Assembly (NCBI GenBank): GCA_910577165.1
Contig: CAJTLX010000018.1
Span: 1-54,709, forward strand
Direction of reading: 5' to 3'
DNA length: 54,709 nt
Source of the DNA: an uncultured Lachnospiraceae bacterium
Lineage (GTDB): Bacteria > Bacillota > Clostridia > Lachnospirales > Lachnospiraceae
The position numbers and the translations under genes are program-made. Under the pieces are notes generated by a model. It saw only the letters and a program-made list of their open reading frames with translations, made no database searches and was not told the origin of the DNA. Below, piece after piece: positions 18,501 to 26,298 of this stretch (positions are counted from its first letter, which is position 1; the number at the start of each line of letters is the position of its first letter).

Positions 18501-18796
18501 ATCACATGATTATAATAGATAAAATCATAGCCGTTTGTCTTGTCATATGCCCTTTGAATACGTCCTCCAAATTCTGGAAGTACCATAATTTTTAAATATT
18601 CGTTCTCCAACATTACCGCAGTATATTCCTTCTCCTTTTTCTCATCGGAAATGCTCTCGATCGTTGGGTAGGGATATACTTTTCCGCTGCTGCCCTGATA
18701 GACTCTCTTTTCCAAAAACATCGGATTTTTCTGTGCCTGCCCAATCTCATACGTCGGAATCATTATCTTTTCCGCCCAAACCTTTGCCTCTTCCAT
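15506..18796 (-). CDS. DUF5107 domain protein with C-terminal TPR array
   Basis: The first 420 or so residues resemble DUF5107, a beta-rich domain with the look of sugar-active enzymes: LPEFGGRIQRAYDK, GPWISGGIEFNWPQHH, FLWWANPAF, QWTWGCGDFG. The remaining 600 residues are tetratricopeptide-type helical repeats (YYLLGLNFLYEEKEE, AYYYLAVLCARKEN, ATVHRNLAIAYYNK). No signal peptide, so cytoplasmic. The ATG at 18796 has GGAGG seven bases upstream; a TTG four codons earlier would place that site inside the gene. It is divergent from an AraC regulator and near a GH2 enzyme, which suggests a part in carbohydrate breakdown. The exact reaction is unknown to me. The last codons form a GGTATCCGG/CCGGATACC hairpin. 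Confidence 0.8.
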   Translation of the reverse strand: MEEAKVWAEKIMIPTYEIGQAQKNPMFLEKRVYQGSSGKVYPYPTIESISDEKKEKEYTAVMLENEYLKIMVLPEFGGRIQRAYDKTNGYDFIYYNHVIKPALVGLTGPWISGGIEFNWPQHHRPSTFLPLSYHLEYGKDDSAAVLIHDVDEMYGTKAITKIALYPGRAYIEITGQLYNRTPLPQTFLWWANPAFAVNDHTQSIFPPDVHAVMDHGKRDVSRFPIATGVYYKKDYSEGVDISRYKNIPVPTSYMAQNSHYDFVGGYNYERGAGLLHIADHHISPGKKQWTWGCGDFGKAWDRNLTDEDGPYIELMTGVYTDNQPDFTWLKPFEEKTFCQYFMPYKAVGQVSNATKDIVVSLSDKEGGAEVIVYATREYKRANIRLSLHGQILADEETELSPTKIYRKTISFVDEGKEELMLEVMAEGKCLISYRREKEEISELPKPAEAAAVPEKLMTNEELYLTGQHLEQYRHATFLPDPYYLEGLKRDPGDIRINNAYGKLLLSRGQFARAERYFKKALERLTWRNPNPYHSETYYLLGLNFLYEEKEEEADEAFFKAAWSAEQQEKAYYYLAVLCARKENWEGAFAHIEKSLIRNMHNIKARGLKAYLLRKLGREEEARTLLDENLALDPFDFLSASERAILGTPGTKEEFIMQQSEKDSLMLARDYAEFGAYSEALKRISFSESSNPLIWYYTAYYYAKKQKKTKEDLSKLQEFLSRAENSPADYCFPNKLEDIAVLRFAIENGSNRKAPYYLGNFFYDKLVWEEAISLWECSAKKDPDFATVHRNLAIAYYNKHKDGAAAKKELECAFALDPSDARVFLELDQLYKKLGKNGKERLEGFFAHRDLIRQRDDLYVEYLTLLNATGEYQRALEGILSHHFHPWEGGEGRITTQYEFALLQLAKEKMRQNNYAQAEEILHRALISPENLGEGKLEGTKDNHLYYHLGLCAQAQGKEDEAAAFFRLATEGVGEPAGAMYYNDQPAQMILYQGLAWQKLGNTAAANSSFYRLIDYGEAHLRDKVEIDYFAVSLPDFLVFDEDYTARNRAHCYYLMALGNLGLGKKEKAEEYFLKAELHPAYCTDFYGIRGSAGYHK

Positions 18797-18856
18797 AACC
18801 GCCTCCAAATTTTAAAATTTTTAAAACTGTAAAATAGTTTATGTTTTATGCTCTTA

Positions 18857-18949
18857 TTATATCGCAGTCTTTCCGCGATTTCATTTGTTTTCCCTGCGAT
18901 ATCATTTATATTTTTTGCGGTTGCAAATTTTCTTTTTTCGCGGTATGAT
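18857..18949. promoter_or_regulatory. Divergent promoters with inverted repeat, AraC/DUF5107
   Basis: Plus-strand promoter of the regulator: TTGCAA (18921-18926), 17 bases, TATGAT (18944-18949). Minus-strand TATAAT for the DUF5107 gene is at 18857-18862. A 9-bp inverted repeat ATATCGCAG (18859-18867) / CTGCGATAT (18894-18902) overlaps that minus-strand -10 box, a plausible operator for the neighbouring AraC-type protein. Confidence 0.5.
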
Positions 18950-18970
18950 AAAGAAAAAAAGGAGACCTTA

Positions 18971-19816
18971 ATGAAATCCTGTGAGCCACAGATTGATCCG
19001 CGCTCCGACTACTATGTCTATGCGCCGAGTCTTACCGCTAAAGAAATTTTTTTTTATCCGTTGCAATGCGGACATTTTATCTACCAGCCGGGCTATACCC
19101 TATCCCGTGAAAATTTTGACAGCTTTCTTCTTATGTATGTGGAGCGGGGGGAAATCACGGTAAAATCCGGAGAATACAATAATACGCTATCCCCCGGACA
19201 ATTTCTTTTTCTCGACTGTTACCAGCCACACTCCTACGCTACAAAGGAGGGATGTGAATGCCTCTGGTGCCATTTTGACGGGGTTCTTGCGCGCGGCTAT
19301 TACAGGACAGCCACCGCGCAGAACGGGATTGTTTTTACGCCGAAAGACTCCTATCTGGCCCGCGAAAAAATAAAGGCCGTCTGCGATATGTTTCAGAGGA
19401 AGGCTCCGATAAAAGAACCCCTTATCTCCAAATATCTCAACGACCTTTTAACTTCTTTTTTGCTCCATTCCCCGCAAAAAGACTTTGATCAGGCGAGCAT
19501 CTCCGAGACGGCGACTGCCTTTATCCGCGAAAATTTTGCCAGGGAGATCTCCATCGAGGAACTTGCAAAATATGCGGGGTTAAGTCCCTGGCATTTTATC
19601 CGTGTCTTTAAGCAGGAAACCGGGCTTACTCCCCACCAGTACCTGATGGACACGCGTATTGCCGCTGCAAAATATCTCTTAAAAAATTCTTCGCTGTCCG
19701 CCAAAAATATCTGCTTTGCCACAGGTTTTTCCTGTGAGAGCGTTTTTTGCAGTGCGTTTAAGAAACATGAGGGCATAACACCGGGGATGTATCGCAGTGC
19801 AAAAGCTCCCCAATAA
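18971..19816 (+). CDS. AraC-family transcriptional regulator
   Basis: The 281-residue regulator has an N-terminal cupin-like sensing domain (about 20-130: ERGEITVKSGEY, LSPGQFLFLDCYQPHSY) and a C-terminal pair of helix-turn-helix motifs (about 178-278: ISIEELAKYAGLSPWHFIRV and AKNICFATGF...ITPGMYR). The ATG at 18971 follows AAAAAGGAGA; the open frame upstream of it covers the promoter and is not used. It probably senses a sugar and controls the divergent DUF5107/TPR gene, and perhaps the convergent GH2 gene. Its last 59 bases overlap the end of the GH2 gene on the other strand. Confidence 0.9.
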   Translation: MKSCEPQIDPRSDYYVYAPSLTAKEIFFYPLQCGHFIYQPGYTLSRENFDSFLLMYVERGEITVKSGEYNNTLSPGQFLFLDCYQPHSYATKEGCECLWCHFDGVLARGYYRTATAQNGIVFTPKDSYLAREKIKAVCDMFQRKAPIKEPLISKYLNDLLTSFLLHSPQKDFDQASISETATAFIRENFAREISIEELAKYAGLSPWHFIRVFKQETGLTPHQYLMDTRIAAAKYLLKNSSLSAKNICFATGFSCESVFCSAFKKHEGITPGMYRSAKAPQ

Positions 19817-22496
19817 ACTCCGGGGAGATCTCTTGTGTTGGGGCAAATTCTTTTGATGCAAGATAATGGTAAATGCAGCAAAGAAGTGCCCGACACTCCG
19901 GATACTTTTGTAGATTTTGCAGTCCCATTGAGGAAAAGAGAAGTTTTCCATTCAGGCAGCGGCATTCAAAAAGCATTGCCATCGGGCGAAGATACGCATA
20001 GCTGTCAAGTTCCGCAACAATTGTTTCTATGCGTTCCGGCAAAATTACGGCGCGCTGACCGGCCATCGCCCACCACTGCCAGTTGGTATGAAATTCCGTG
20101 GGGAAATCACGAAACAGTGGATGTTTTTCGTCGAGTAGCAGCCCCATGCCGCCTTCCTGGGAAGAAAAAGTCCCCACGGACCAAAAATCCGTGCTAAACT
20201 GAGCTTTGATCGAATTTGGCAGATTTTCTTTTGTTGAATCTGGGGTAAGGTAAACGCTTCCCCCCTCCTTCAATACTTTTTTTGTTGCCTCATCAAAGAC
20301 TTTTGTTTGATATACGGTATCCGGACAGTATGGGATTTCCTGCGGATAAACCCAGATGGGATAATGGGTTGAAACCCCGCCGATCTCCACAAAAAGCTCT
20401 AAGCGCGCCGCCGATGAGATCTCGTTAAGCATAAAGGAAAGCTCCCCCACTTTTGTCAGTTCCCCGCAAGGACAGAAAACTTCTTTTGTTTCGCGATATT
20501 CAAGACAAAGGAACTCACCAGAAAGCTTTGCGTACAAATTTCCTCTGATTGCCTCTCCTCCATAATTTGCCATTACCACATCCGCACATAGACAATCCGA
20601 GGTTTCATAGGTATAGCGCGAGAGCAGCACAAGCGGAAGCTGGGCGCGGAAAAATTCCGAAAACCGCTTGGGATCAGCAAAGGGATAAGGTTTTGGCAGC
20701 AGATGAGAATTCATCATCCCGACAAGTGCCGTTCCCTGCCCTGGAAAATCTTGGAGGGAAAGAAGGGATAGCCCGGACATTTCCTTTGTTCGAAGCGCTG
20801 CTTCTATCTCCTCCCGGTAACAGATAAGTGCAAGTTCCCCGCTTGCCGCAACCTGTCTCCCCCACTGCTCTTCCTTAATTCCGCGCTCACTAACGCGCTC
20901 CTTGATTTTCTGTAAATTTTTTGGATCGGTCACACCGCAAAAATAATCAAGTTCCGAAAAATCCGGCAATACTTCAAACTGCCCGACTTCAAACCCAAAA
21001 ACAGGTTTTTTGTACTCTGTGCGCAGTTTTTTCATTGAGTTTCCAAAATTTTCTTTTGCACTTGGATAAGTATGATTGATATACCCTGTCATATTGGCGG
21101 AAATCCCCCGCAGATCATTTCTTCTAAAGCTTTGCGCCGCATAGAAATCGCTATCTTCCTCACAGCCCATCCCGCCATAATGATTGTTTGAACCGTCTGC
21201 AATCAGTCTTGTGCCATCCAGTTTATGTGCCCTTGCGATCATCTGCCGCATTCTCTCATGTCCCACTTCATCCGACTGCAATTCATTGCCAAAACTTAGC
21301 ATCACAAAGGATGGATGATTGGCAAAGACGCGCAGTAATTCTTCCAATTCGGTGCAATAGTAGGCAAAAGACTCCGGGGAAAGAAATGCATTTTCCGGGT
21401 TCCAGCAGGATAATTCCGGCTGCATCAGCATCCCCAGTCTGTCAGCTGCCACGAATGCCGCCTCCGGCGGACAATGCGAGTGAAAGCGCGTGCAGTTGAC
21501 CCCGTAGCTTTGGTAGCGGCGCAAAACCCCCATCCATTCTTCCACGGTCATTGGCTCGTGCCCGCTCTCTGGAAACTCTGCGCAGTTTGCTTCACCGCGC
21601 AGGAAAATTCTGCGCCCGTTTAGGGTTAGCCTTCCTTCTTTATCGTAAGAAAAACTTCGAACACCGAACGAAACCGTTTTCGGTGCGAGATCCTTTCCGC
21701 TAACGGTCAGCTCATAACATTCTCCCTCCCCCTCATCCCAGAGGCGTATTTCCTCCGACAATGCAAGCGGTTCTGTAATAATTTCATTTCGCCCCGGCAA
21801 AATTTCCGCCTCAACCTTAGTTTTTTCTCTTAGTGCGTCACTGTGAATAAAAAGTGTTCCCCGCCACGCTACATTTGCCGAAATATCAAGGTGAAGTACA
21901 AGCGCAGTAGGAATTCCTGTCTCTCTTCCCCCGGTTTTAAAAGAATTGTTTTTATTGTTATCCGAATCCGAGTATACCCCTTTCGTGACCGGATACACTC
22001 TTACCTCCTCAATAAAAACGCCCTCCTCTAAGCGCAGCCGCAAAAATCCCAGCAGTCCATTCCAGTTTGTCTGTGTTTCGTCCGTCGCCATCGAGGAATA
22101 CAAAATATCTTTTGCCGGAAGCCCCGGATAGGTATTGTCCGACAAGAATTCAAACCGATCTTTGCCCGTAAGCATCCCTGTCACTTCAAAAACTTGTGGA
22201 CTTACCAGTGTTGCCGGTCGAAAATGTTTCGCTTCTTTGCCGTTTATCAAAAGTCTTAGACAGCGCGCCCGCTCGCTCTCCACAAAAAGCCGTTTTCCTC
22301 TTGGAACGGAAAACAGTAAGTTTTTTCCAATTTTTACCTCCCCGGAGAATGCAAATTTTCTTGTAAAGCGAGTTGCCGATGCCTCCTGTGCTTCTCCAAT
22401 GCCATTTTCATCGAGAGTACCCGGAAGATACATGGGATATTCTCTCCCGTCCGGGGTTTCCGCCTGCCACAAACCACTCAAATCATAAAATTCCAT
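19758..22496 (-). CDS. Glycoside hydrolase family 2 protein
   Basis: The 912-residue protein has the GH2 layout: an N-terminal jelly-roll sugar-binding domain (about 5-160, LSGLWQAETPDGR, YLPGTLDENGIG), an immunoglobulin-like domain (about 185-290) and a barrel with LNGRRIFLRGEANC, GVNCTRFHSHCPPEAAF and SFGNELQSD. In the last, the Glu after Asn is the acid/base, and the Glu in FGFEVGQFE is a candidate nucleophile. A C-terminal extension of about 300 residues follows. No signal peptide, so cytoplasmic. Specificity cannot be read from sequence; GH2 includes beta-galactosidases, mannosidases and glucuronidases. The 3' end overlaps the AraC gene. Confidence 0.88.
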   Translation of the reverse strand: MEFYDLSGLWQAETPDGREYPMYLPGTLDENGIGEAQEASATRFTRKFAFSGEVKIGKNLLFSVPRGKRLFVESERARCLRLLINGKEAKHFRPATLVSPQVFEVTGMLTGKDRFEFLSDNTYPGLPAKDILYSSMATDETQTNWNGLLGFLRLRLEEGVFIEEVRVYPVTKGVYSDSDNNKNNSFKTGGRETGIPTALVLHLDISANVAWRGTLFIHSDALREKTKVEAEILPGRNEIITEPLALSEEIRLWDEGEGECYELTVSGKDLAPKTVSFGVRSFSYDKEGRLTLNGRRIFLRGEANCAEFPESGHEPMTVEEWMGVLRRYQSYGVNCTRFHSHCPPEAAFVAADRLGMLMQPELSCWNPENAFLSPESFAYYCTELEELLRVFANHPSFVMLSFGNELQSDEVGHERMRQMIARAHKLDGTRLIADGSNNHYGGMGCEEDSDFYAAQSFRRNDLRGISANMTGYINHTYPSAKENFGNSMKKLRTEYKKPVFGFEVGQFEVLPDFSELDYFCGVTDPKNLQKIKERVSERGIKEEQWGRQVAASGELALICYREEIEAALRTKEMSGLSLLSLQDFPGQGTALVGMMNSHLLPKPYPFADPKRFSEFFRAQLPLVLLSRYTYETSDCLCADVVMANYGGEAIRGNLYAKLSGEFLCLEYRETKEVFCPCGELTKVGELSFMLNEISSAARLELFVEIGGVSTHYPIWVYPQEIPYCPDTVYQTKVFDEATKKVLKEGGSVYLTPDSTKENLPNSIKAQFSTDFWSVGTFSSQEGGMGLLLDEKHPLFRDFPTEFHTNWQWWAMAGQRAVILPERIETIVAELDSYAYLRPMAMLFECRCLNGKLLFSSMGLQNLQKYPECRALLCCIYHYLASKEFAPTQEISPEFIGELLHCDTSPVLCPHVS

Positions 22497-22795
22497 ACGC
22501 TTTATCCTCTCCTTTTATAAAAGATTTTCTATAAAAAAATTTCTGTAAGAAGGCTCTCTTTAATAAAAATTCTTCTCTTTATCAAAAATTTTTTCCTTGC
22601 AAGAGATTTCTTCCCTTTATTATGAATTAAAAATTCTTTATGCGCAATCAGAAAAAGCGCGGAACTCTTTAGAAAAATTGCGCCAAAATCTCTGCTTGAC
22701 CCCCCTTACTTTTCGTGGTAAACTTTCCTTGTATTTTTGCGCAGGGTGACAAGCCGCATATTCCCTGCGCTCATCATATCAGAAAAGAGGAAAAA
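22497..22795 (+). promoter_or_regulatory. GH2/metY intergenic region: metY promoter and leader hairpin
   Basis: About 200 A/T-rich bases with repeated AAAAATTCTT-like words hold the GH2 promoter, which I cannot place. For metY, TTGACC (22696-22701), a 17-base spacer and TAAACT (22719-22724) form a clear promoter. The transcript should begin near 22731 and opens almost at once with a perfect 8-bp stem GCGCAGGG (22739-22746) / CCCTGCGC (22763-22770), followed by the ribosome site. No SAM riboswitch or T-box fits in 60 bases. Confidence 0.6.
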
Positions 22796-22797
22796 AC

Positions 22798-24060
22798 ATG
22801 AAAATTGAAACCAAATGCCTCCATGAAGGCTATACTCCAAAAAACGGGGAGCCGCGCGTACTCCCGATTGTGCAGAGTACCACCTACTGCTTTGATTCCA
22901 CCGAACATATTGCGCAATTATTTGATATGCCAACTGAATTTATGTATTCCCGCTTTGCCAATCCAACCGTGGATGCTGTCGAGAAAAAGATCGCGGCATT
23001 GGAGGGAGGTGTCGGGGCAATGTGTACATCGAGCGGTCAGGCGGCCAATCTTCTCTCCATCCTAAATCTTTGCAGTGCGGGCGACAGCTTTATCGCGGCG
23101 GCTACCATCTACGGCGGTACCATCAATCTCTTTGCTGTCACATTAAAAAAACTTGGCATTGAATGTATCTTTGTCGATGCGGATGCCGCACCGGAAGAAA
23201 TTGAAAAAGCCTTCCGTCCAAATACCAAGGCTGTCTTTGGCGAAACACTTGCCAACCCCGCGCTCACGGTATTTGATATCGAAAAATTTGCCGCAATTGC
23301 ACACGCGCACAAAGTGCCGCTGATCGTCGACAATACCTTTGCCACTCCGGTACTCTGCCGCCCATTTGAGTTTGGCGCGGACATTGTTGTACACTCCACA
23401 ACAAAGTATATGGATGGTCATGCCGTACAGGGCGGCGGTGTGATTGTGGACTCCGGAAAATTTGACTGGACAAACGGAAATTTCCCGGATTTTGTCGAGC
23501 CGGACGAGAGCTATCACGGCGTTTCCTACACTAAAGCCTTCGGACCGATGGCCTATATTATCAAGGCAAGAATGCAGCTAATGCGCGATTTCGGCTGCTA
23601 CCCGGCGGCAAATTCTGCTTTTCTATTAAATTTGGGACTTGAAACTTTGCCGGTGCGTATGCGCCAGTATTGTACAAATGCGATGGACACCGCAAAATTT
23701 TTAGAGGGAAATTCCAAAGTAACCTCCGTAAACTATCCAGGACTTCCTTCAAACAAGTATCATAAACTTGCAAAAAAATATCTTCCCGAAGGGTGCAGCG
23801 GCGTAATTTCCTTTAATATTGCGGGCGGGCGCGAAATGGCAGTCAAATTTATGGATCACCTTGAACTTGCTTCCAATGTTGTCCATGTAGCGGATATCCG
23901 TACCTGCGTACTCCATCCGGCCTCCGCAACACACCGCCAGCTTACCGACGAGCAACTTGTGGCAGCAGGAATTGACGGCGGGATGATCCGCCTCTCCGTC
24001 GGGTTGGAACATATCGACGATATCCTTGCTGACCTTGAAAAAGGTTTTGCTGCAATTTAA
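22798..24060 (+). CDS. metY: O-acetylhomoserine aminocarboxypropyltransferase (sulfhydrylase)
   Basis: This PLP-dependent enzyme of the Cys/Met metabolism family makes homocysteine from O-acetylhomoserine and sulfide. The 420 residues show the expected start (ETKCLHEGY, LPIVQSTTYCFDSTEH), YSRFANPT, the cofactor-site pattern VDNTFATPVLCRP, and the PLP lysine in VVHSTTKYMDGHA. Also present are VVHVADIRTCVLHPASATHR and IRLSVGLEHIDDI near the end. AGAGGAAAAAAC precedes the ATG. It is followed 26 bases later by an atypical carbamate kinase, and both end at one strong terminator, so they form a two-gene operon. Confidence 0.93.
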   Translation: MKIETKCLHEGYTPKNGEPRVLPIVQSTTYCFDSTEHIAQLFDMPTEFMYSRFANPTVDAVEKKIAALEGGVGAMCTSSGQAANLLSILNLCSAGDSFIAAATIYGGTINLFAVTLKKLGIECIFVDADAAPEEIEKAFRPNTKAVFGETLANPALTVFDIEKFAAIAHAHKVPLIVDNTFATPVLCRPFEFGADIVVHSTTKYMDGHAVQGGGVIVDSGKFDWTNGNFPDFVEPDESYHGVSYTKAFGPMAYIIKARMQLMRDFGCYPAANSAFLLNLGLETLPVRMRQYCTNAMDTAKFLEGNSKVTSVNYPGLPSNKYHKLAKKYLPEGCSGVISFNIAGGREMAVKFMDHLELASNVVHVADIRTCVLHPASATHRQLTDEQLVAAGIDGGMIRLSVGLEHIDDILADLEKGFAAI

Positions 24061-24086
24061 AAAATAAGAAAGGAGGCTTTACTCCT

Positions 24087-25019
24087 ATGAGCAAAAAAAT
24101 CGTAGTGGCACTTGGGCGCAGTGCGTTTGGTGAAACTTTTCCGGAACAGAAAGCAAATGTAAAACTTGCCGCACACGCAATCGCCGATCTTGTGGAGGAG
24201 GGTTATCGGATTGTTGTCACACACAGCAACGGGCAGCAGCTTGGCATGGTACACTCCGCTATGACGGAATTTTCCCGCAAAGAGCCAAAATATACGGTTG
24301 CCCCGATGTCTCTTTGCAGTGCGATGAGTCAGGGATATGTCGGATATGATCTGCAGAATTCCATTCGCACCGAAGTCTTAAACCGTGGGATTTTTCGCGC
24401 TGTATCCACCATTATCACGCAGGTAAAAGTAAGTCCTTTCGATAAGGCATTCCACAATCCTTCCAAAATTATCGGGCGCGTGATAAATGCGGCGGACGCG
24501 GCAGCCGAGGAGCGCAAAGGCAATTATGTTGTGGAAACAGAAGAAGGATTTCGCCGTATTATCGCTTCTCCTCAGCCGATCGATATCTATGAAATCGATG
24601 CTATTCGCGCCCTTCTTGATGCCGGACAGATCGTGATTGCCGCAGGCGGAGGCGGAATTCCGGTACTTGAACAGGGCACAACGCTAAAGGGAGCAAGCGC
24701 AGTAATTGAAAAAGATCTGACCGCCGGAAAACTGGCGGAATTATTAGATGCAGATATCTTGCTCTTCTTGACTGGAAATGAGAAAGCCGCCCGCTTTTAC
24801 AGCACACCGCAGGAAATCCCACTTGAGAAATTATCCCTTTCTGAGGCAAGAGAATTTGCTAAGGACAACAGTTTTTCCGAACATGGTATGCGTCCAAAGA
24901 TTGCCGCCGCAATCTCCTATCTGGAAAAAAAGCCGGAAGGCAGAGTGGTAATTACCAAAATGCAGACCGCAAGGGATGCACTAAGAGGAAAGACGGGAAC
25001 GGAAATTTCTACATTATAA
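24087..25019 (+). CDS. Atypical carbamate kinase-family protein
   Basis: The 310-residue protein has the amino-acid-kinase fold. Carbamate kinase makes ATP from carbamoyl phosphate and ADP. Conserved parts include TQVKVSPFDKAFHNPSKIIG, PQPIDIYE, AAGGGGIPVLEQG, AVIEKDLTAGKLAELLDAD and HGMRPKIAAAI, so the lysines expected for phosphate transfer are kept. The two glycine-rich substrate loops differ: VALGGNA reads VALGRSA, and THGNGPQVG reads THSNGQQLG. This suggests altered activity or a different substrate. The operon partner metY is also not a usual arginine deiminase neighbour. AAAGGAGG precedes the ATG. I leave the symbol empty because arcC function is uncertain. Confidence 0.85.
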   Translation: MSKKIVVALGRSAFGETFPEQKANVKLAAHAIADLVEEGYRIVVTHSNGQQLGMVHSAMTEFSRKEPKYTVAPMSLCSAMSQGYVGYDLQNSIRTEVLNRGIFRAVSTIITQVKVSPFDKAFHNPSKIIGRVINAADAAAEERKGNYVVETEEGFRRIIASPQPIDIYEIDAIRALLDAGQIVIAAGGGGIPVLEQGTTLKGASAVIEKDLTAGKLAELLDADILLFLTGNEKAARFYSTPQEIPLEKLSLSEAREFAKDNSFSEHGMRPKIAAAISYLEKKPEGRVVITKMQTARDALRGKTGTEISTL

Positions 25020-25042
25020 TACATACTTACATCTCTGCGCAT

Positions 25043-25093
25043 AAAAAAGCAAAAAGAGCAAAATCATTATAACTTTACTCTTTTTGCTTTTTT
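25043..25093 (+). terminator. Strong terminator of the metY operon
   Basis: A perfect 16-bp stem (AAAAAAGCAAAAAGAG / CTCTTTTTGCTTTTTT) with a 19-base loop. The U-run is built into the stem, so it can work on both strands. Confidence 0.85.
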
Positions 25094-25178
25094 ACTTCCA
25101 ATGGAATTTACAATAATTCAAAAATCATCTAAATATTACCCCGCTGTCGGGTTAAAAAAAATAATAGCAGTTACTATA

Positions 25179-25382
25179 TCATCTTTCATAAGCTATGCCA
25201 GATATTGGGGGAATATACCATGTTTCCCCATCCGTTCCCGGTAATATCCCATCCAATTTCTGAACATTTCCCATCTCCTGCGCAATTCCCAAATTATATT
25301 CTGTGATCTCCGGATAAACAAGCATATCATTTTCGGAAAAAACACGGATTAGGACTGGCTGTTTATTATTATCCGCACCACT
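25179..25382 (-). pseudogene. C-terminal remnant of an unknown gene
   Basis: A 67-codon frame closed upstream by TAA at 25383-25385 and ending in TGA reads KQPVLIRVFSENDMLVYPEI, then EMGNVQKLDGILPGTDG and TWYIPPISGIAY. It has no start codon with a ribosome site. The residue pattern looks like real protein, perhaps an extracellular beta-rich domain, but I do not recognise it. Confidence 0.45.
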
Positions 25383-25594
25383 TTACTCAGATATCATAAT
25401 TGTATTTTGTATATGACTAACTACCAATTTGTTAATTATTATGTCAATCTACTTGCAATCCACTTACCAATTTACTTGTTTCTTTTTGTCATGAAAAATT
25501 GCCACAATAAATTATCATGACAAATATAAAAAATTCCTAAAAATAAAACAAAGTCCTCATCCTTATAATTTATAGGTGAACTTTGCTTTATTCA
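25383..25594. other. A/T-rich gap with 10-bp palindrome and terminator
   Basis: No gene seen. TTTGTCATGA (25485-25494) and TCATGACAAA (25515-25524) form a perfect inverted repeat resembling an operator. A hairpin at about 25543-25594 (AATAAAaCAAAGT / ACTTTGcTTTATT) followed on the minus strand by TTTTA is the probable terminator of the DUF1653 gene. Confidence 0.5.
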
Positions 25595-25659
25595 TTATTC
25601 TATCTGATTTTAGTTACCTTCTGGTTTTAGCTACCCTATCTTTCTTTTACATTTCACGT

Positions 25660-26253
25660 TTACCGCAGTCGTCCTCCCTCATACCGCACACGCTTCTCCA
25701 GATTCTTTTCCACCAGTTCAAGCCGCCGCTCCAGGCTTTCTTTTTCATCCGGCATTAAATCAATGGACAATTCAATACTGGTCATCAATTCCTCATCTAT
25801 CTTTCCTCGAATTTCACGCAGTACCAAAAGCTTTTCTTTTGGTTTTTCCGCATCCAGAAAACGCATAAGTTCCGGGCGTACCTGGTCTTCCTCAGGATTG
25901 CTCCAGGTAATTTTTTCTTCTCTCTTTGACAGAGATACCCCCACGGTTTCATTCCGCCTGATCTCATGTACTTCAAGATCCCCTCCCCGCAGCATGGTAA
26001 CCTCCTTCTCCTCCTCACCCGGATTTACTTTTGTAAAACGGTATTCTACCGCAGAGTCCGGATCTTTGTTCACCGGACTTAGAAATTCCTCCGCTGTGCG
26101 GACATACCAGCGATAATTTCCGTAAAGTGCCTGGTAGACTACAAGTGGAGCCATGGTGGTGGCATCGTAGGCCGTGCCGATTACCTGATATAAATTCCCC
26201 TTAAAATGTCGATAAAACTCCCCTGCCAAAGGCAGATTCCTTGTCACATCCAT
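25660..26253 (-). CDS. DUF1653 domain protein, 197 aa
   Basis: The N-terminal 50 residues match DUF1653, a small beta-barrel domain: GEFYRHFKGNLYQVIGTAYD, LVVYQALYGNYRWYVR. An unusual long extension follows, with charged helices (ERRLELVEKNLEKRVRYE at the end), while many DUF1653 proteins are only 70-90 residues. The role is unknown; it is cytoplasmic. GAAAGGCTGGGAAAG precedes the ATG. It is the last gene of the nrdDG-membrane protein-DUF1653 run on the minus strand. Confidence 0.8.
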   Translation of the reverse strand: MDVTRNLPLAGEFYRHFKGNLYQVIGTAYDATTMAPLVVYQALYGNYRWYVRTAEEFLSPVNKDPDSAVEYRFTKVNPGEEEKEVTMLRGGDLEVHEIRRNETVGVSLSKREEKITWSNPEEDQVRPELMRFLDAEKPKEKLLVLREIRGKIDEELMTSIELSIDLMPDEKESLERRLELVEKNLEKRVRYEGGRLR

Positions 26254-26298
26254 AATCTTTCCCAGCCTTTCTGCCGCAGCTAAATTTCTAATATTTGT

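Noticed and set aside
22739..22770. Possible SAM riboswitch or T-box before metY
   Set aside because: The leader between the promoter and the start codon is only about 65 bases with one small stem; both elements need over 100 bases and conserved motifs that are not present.
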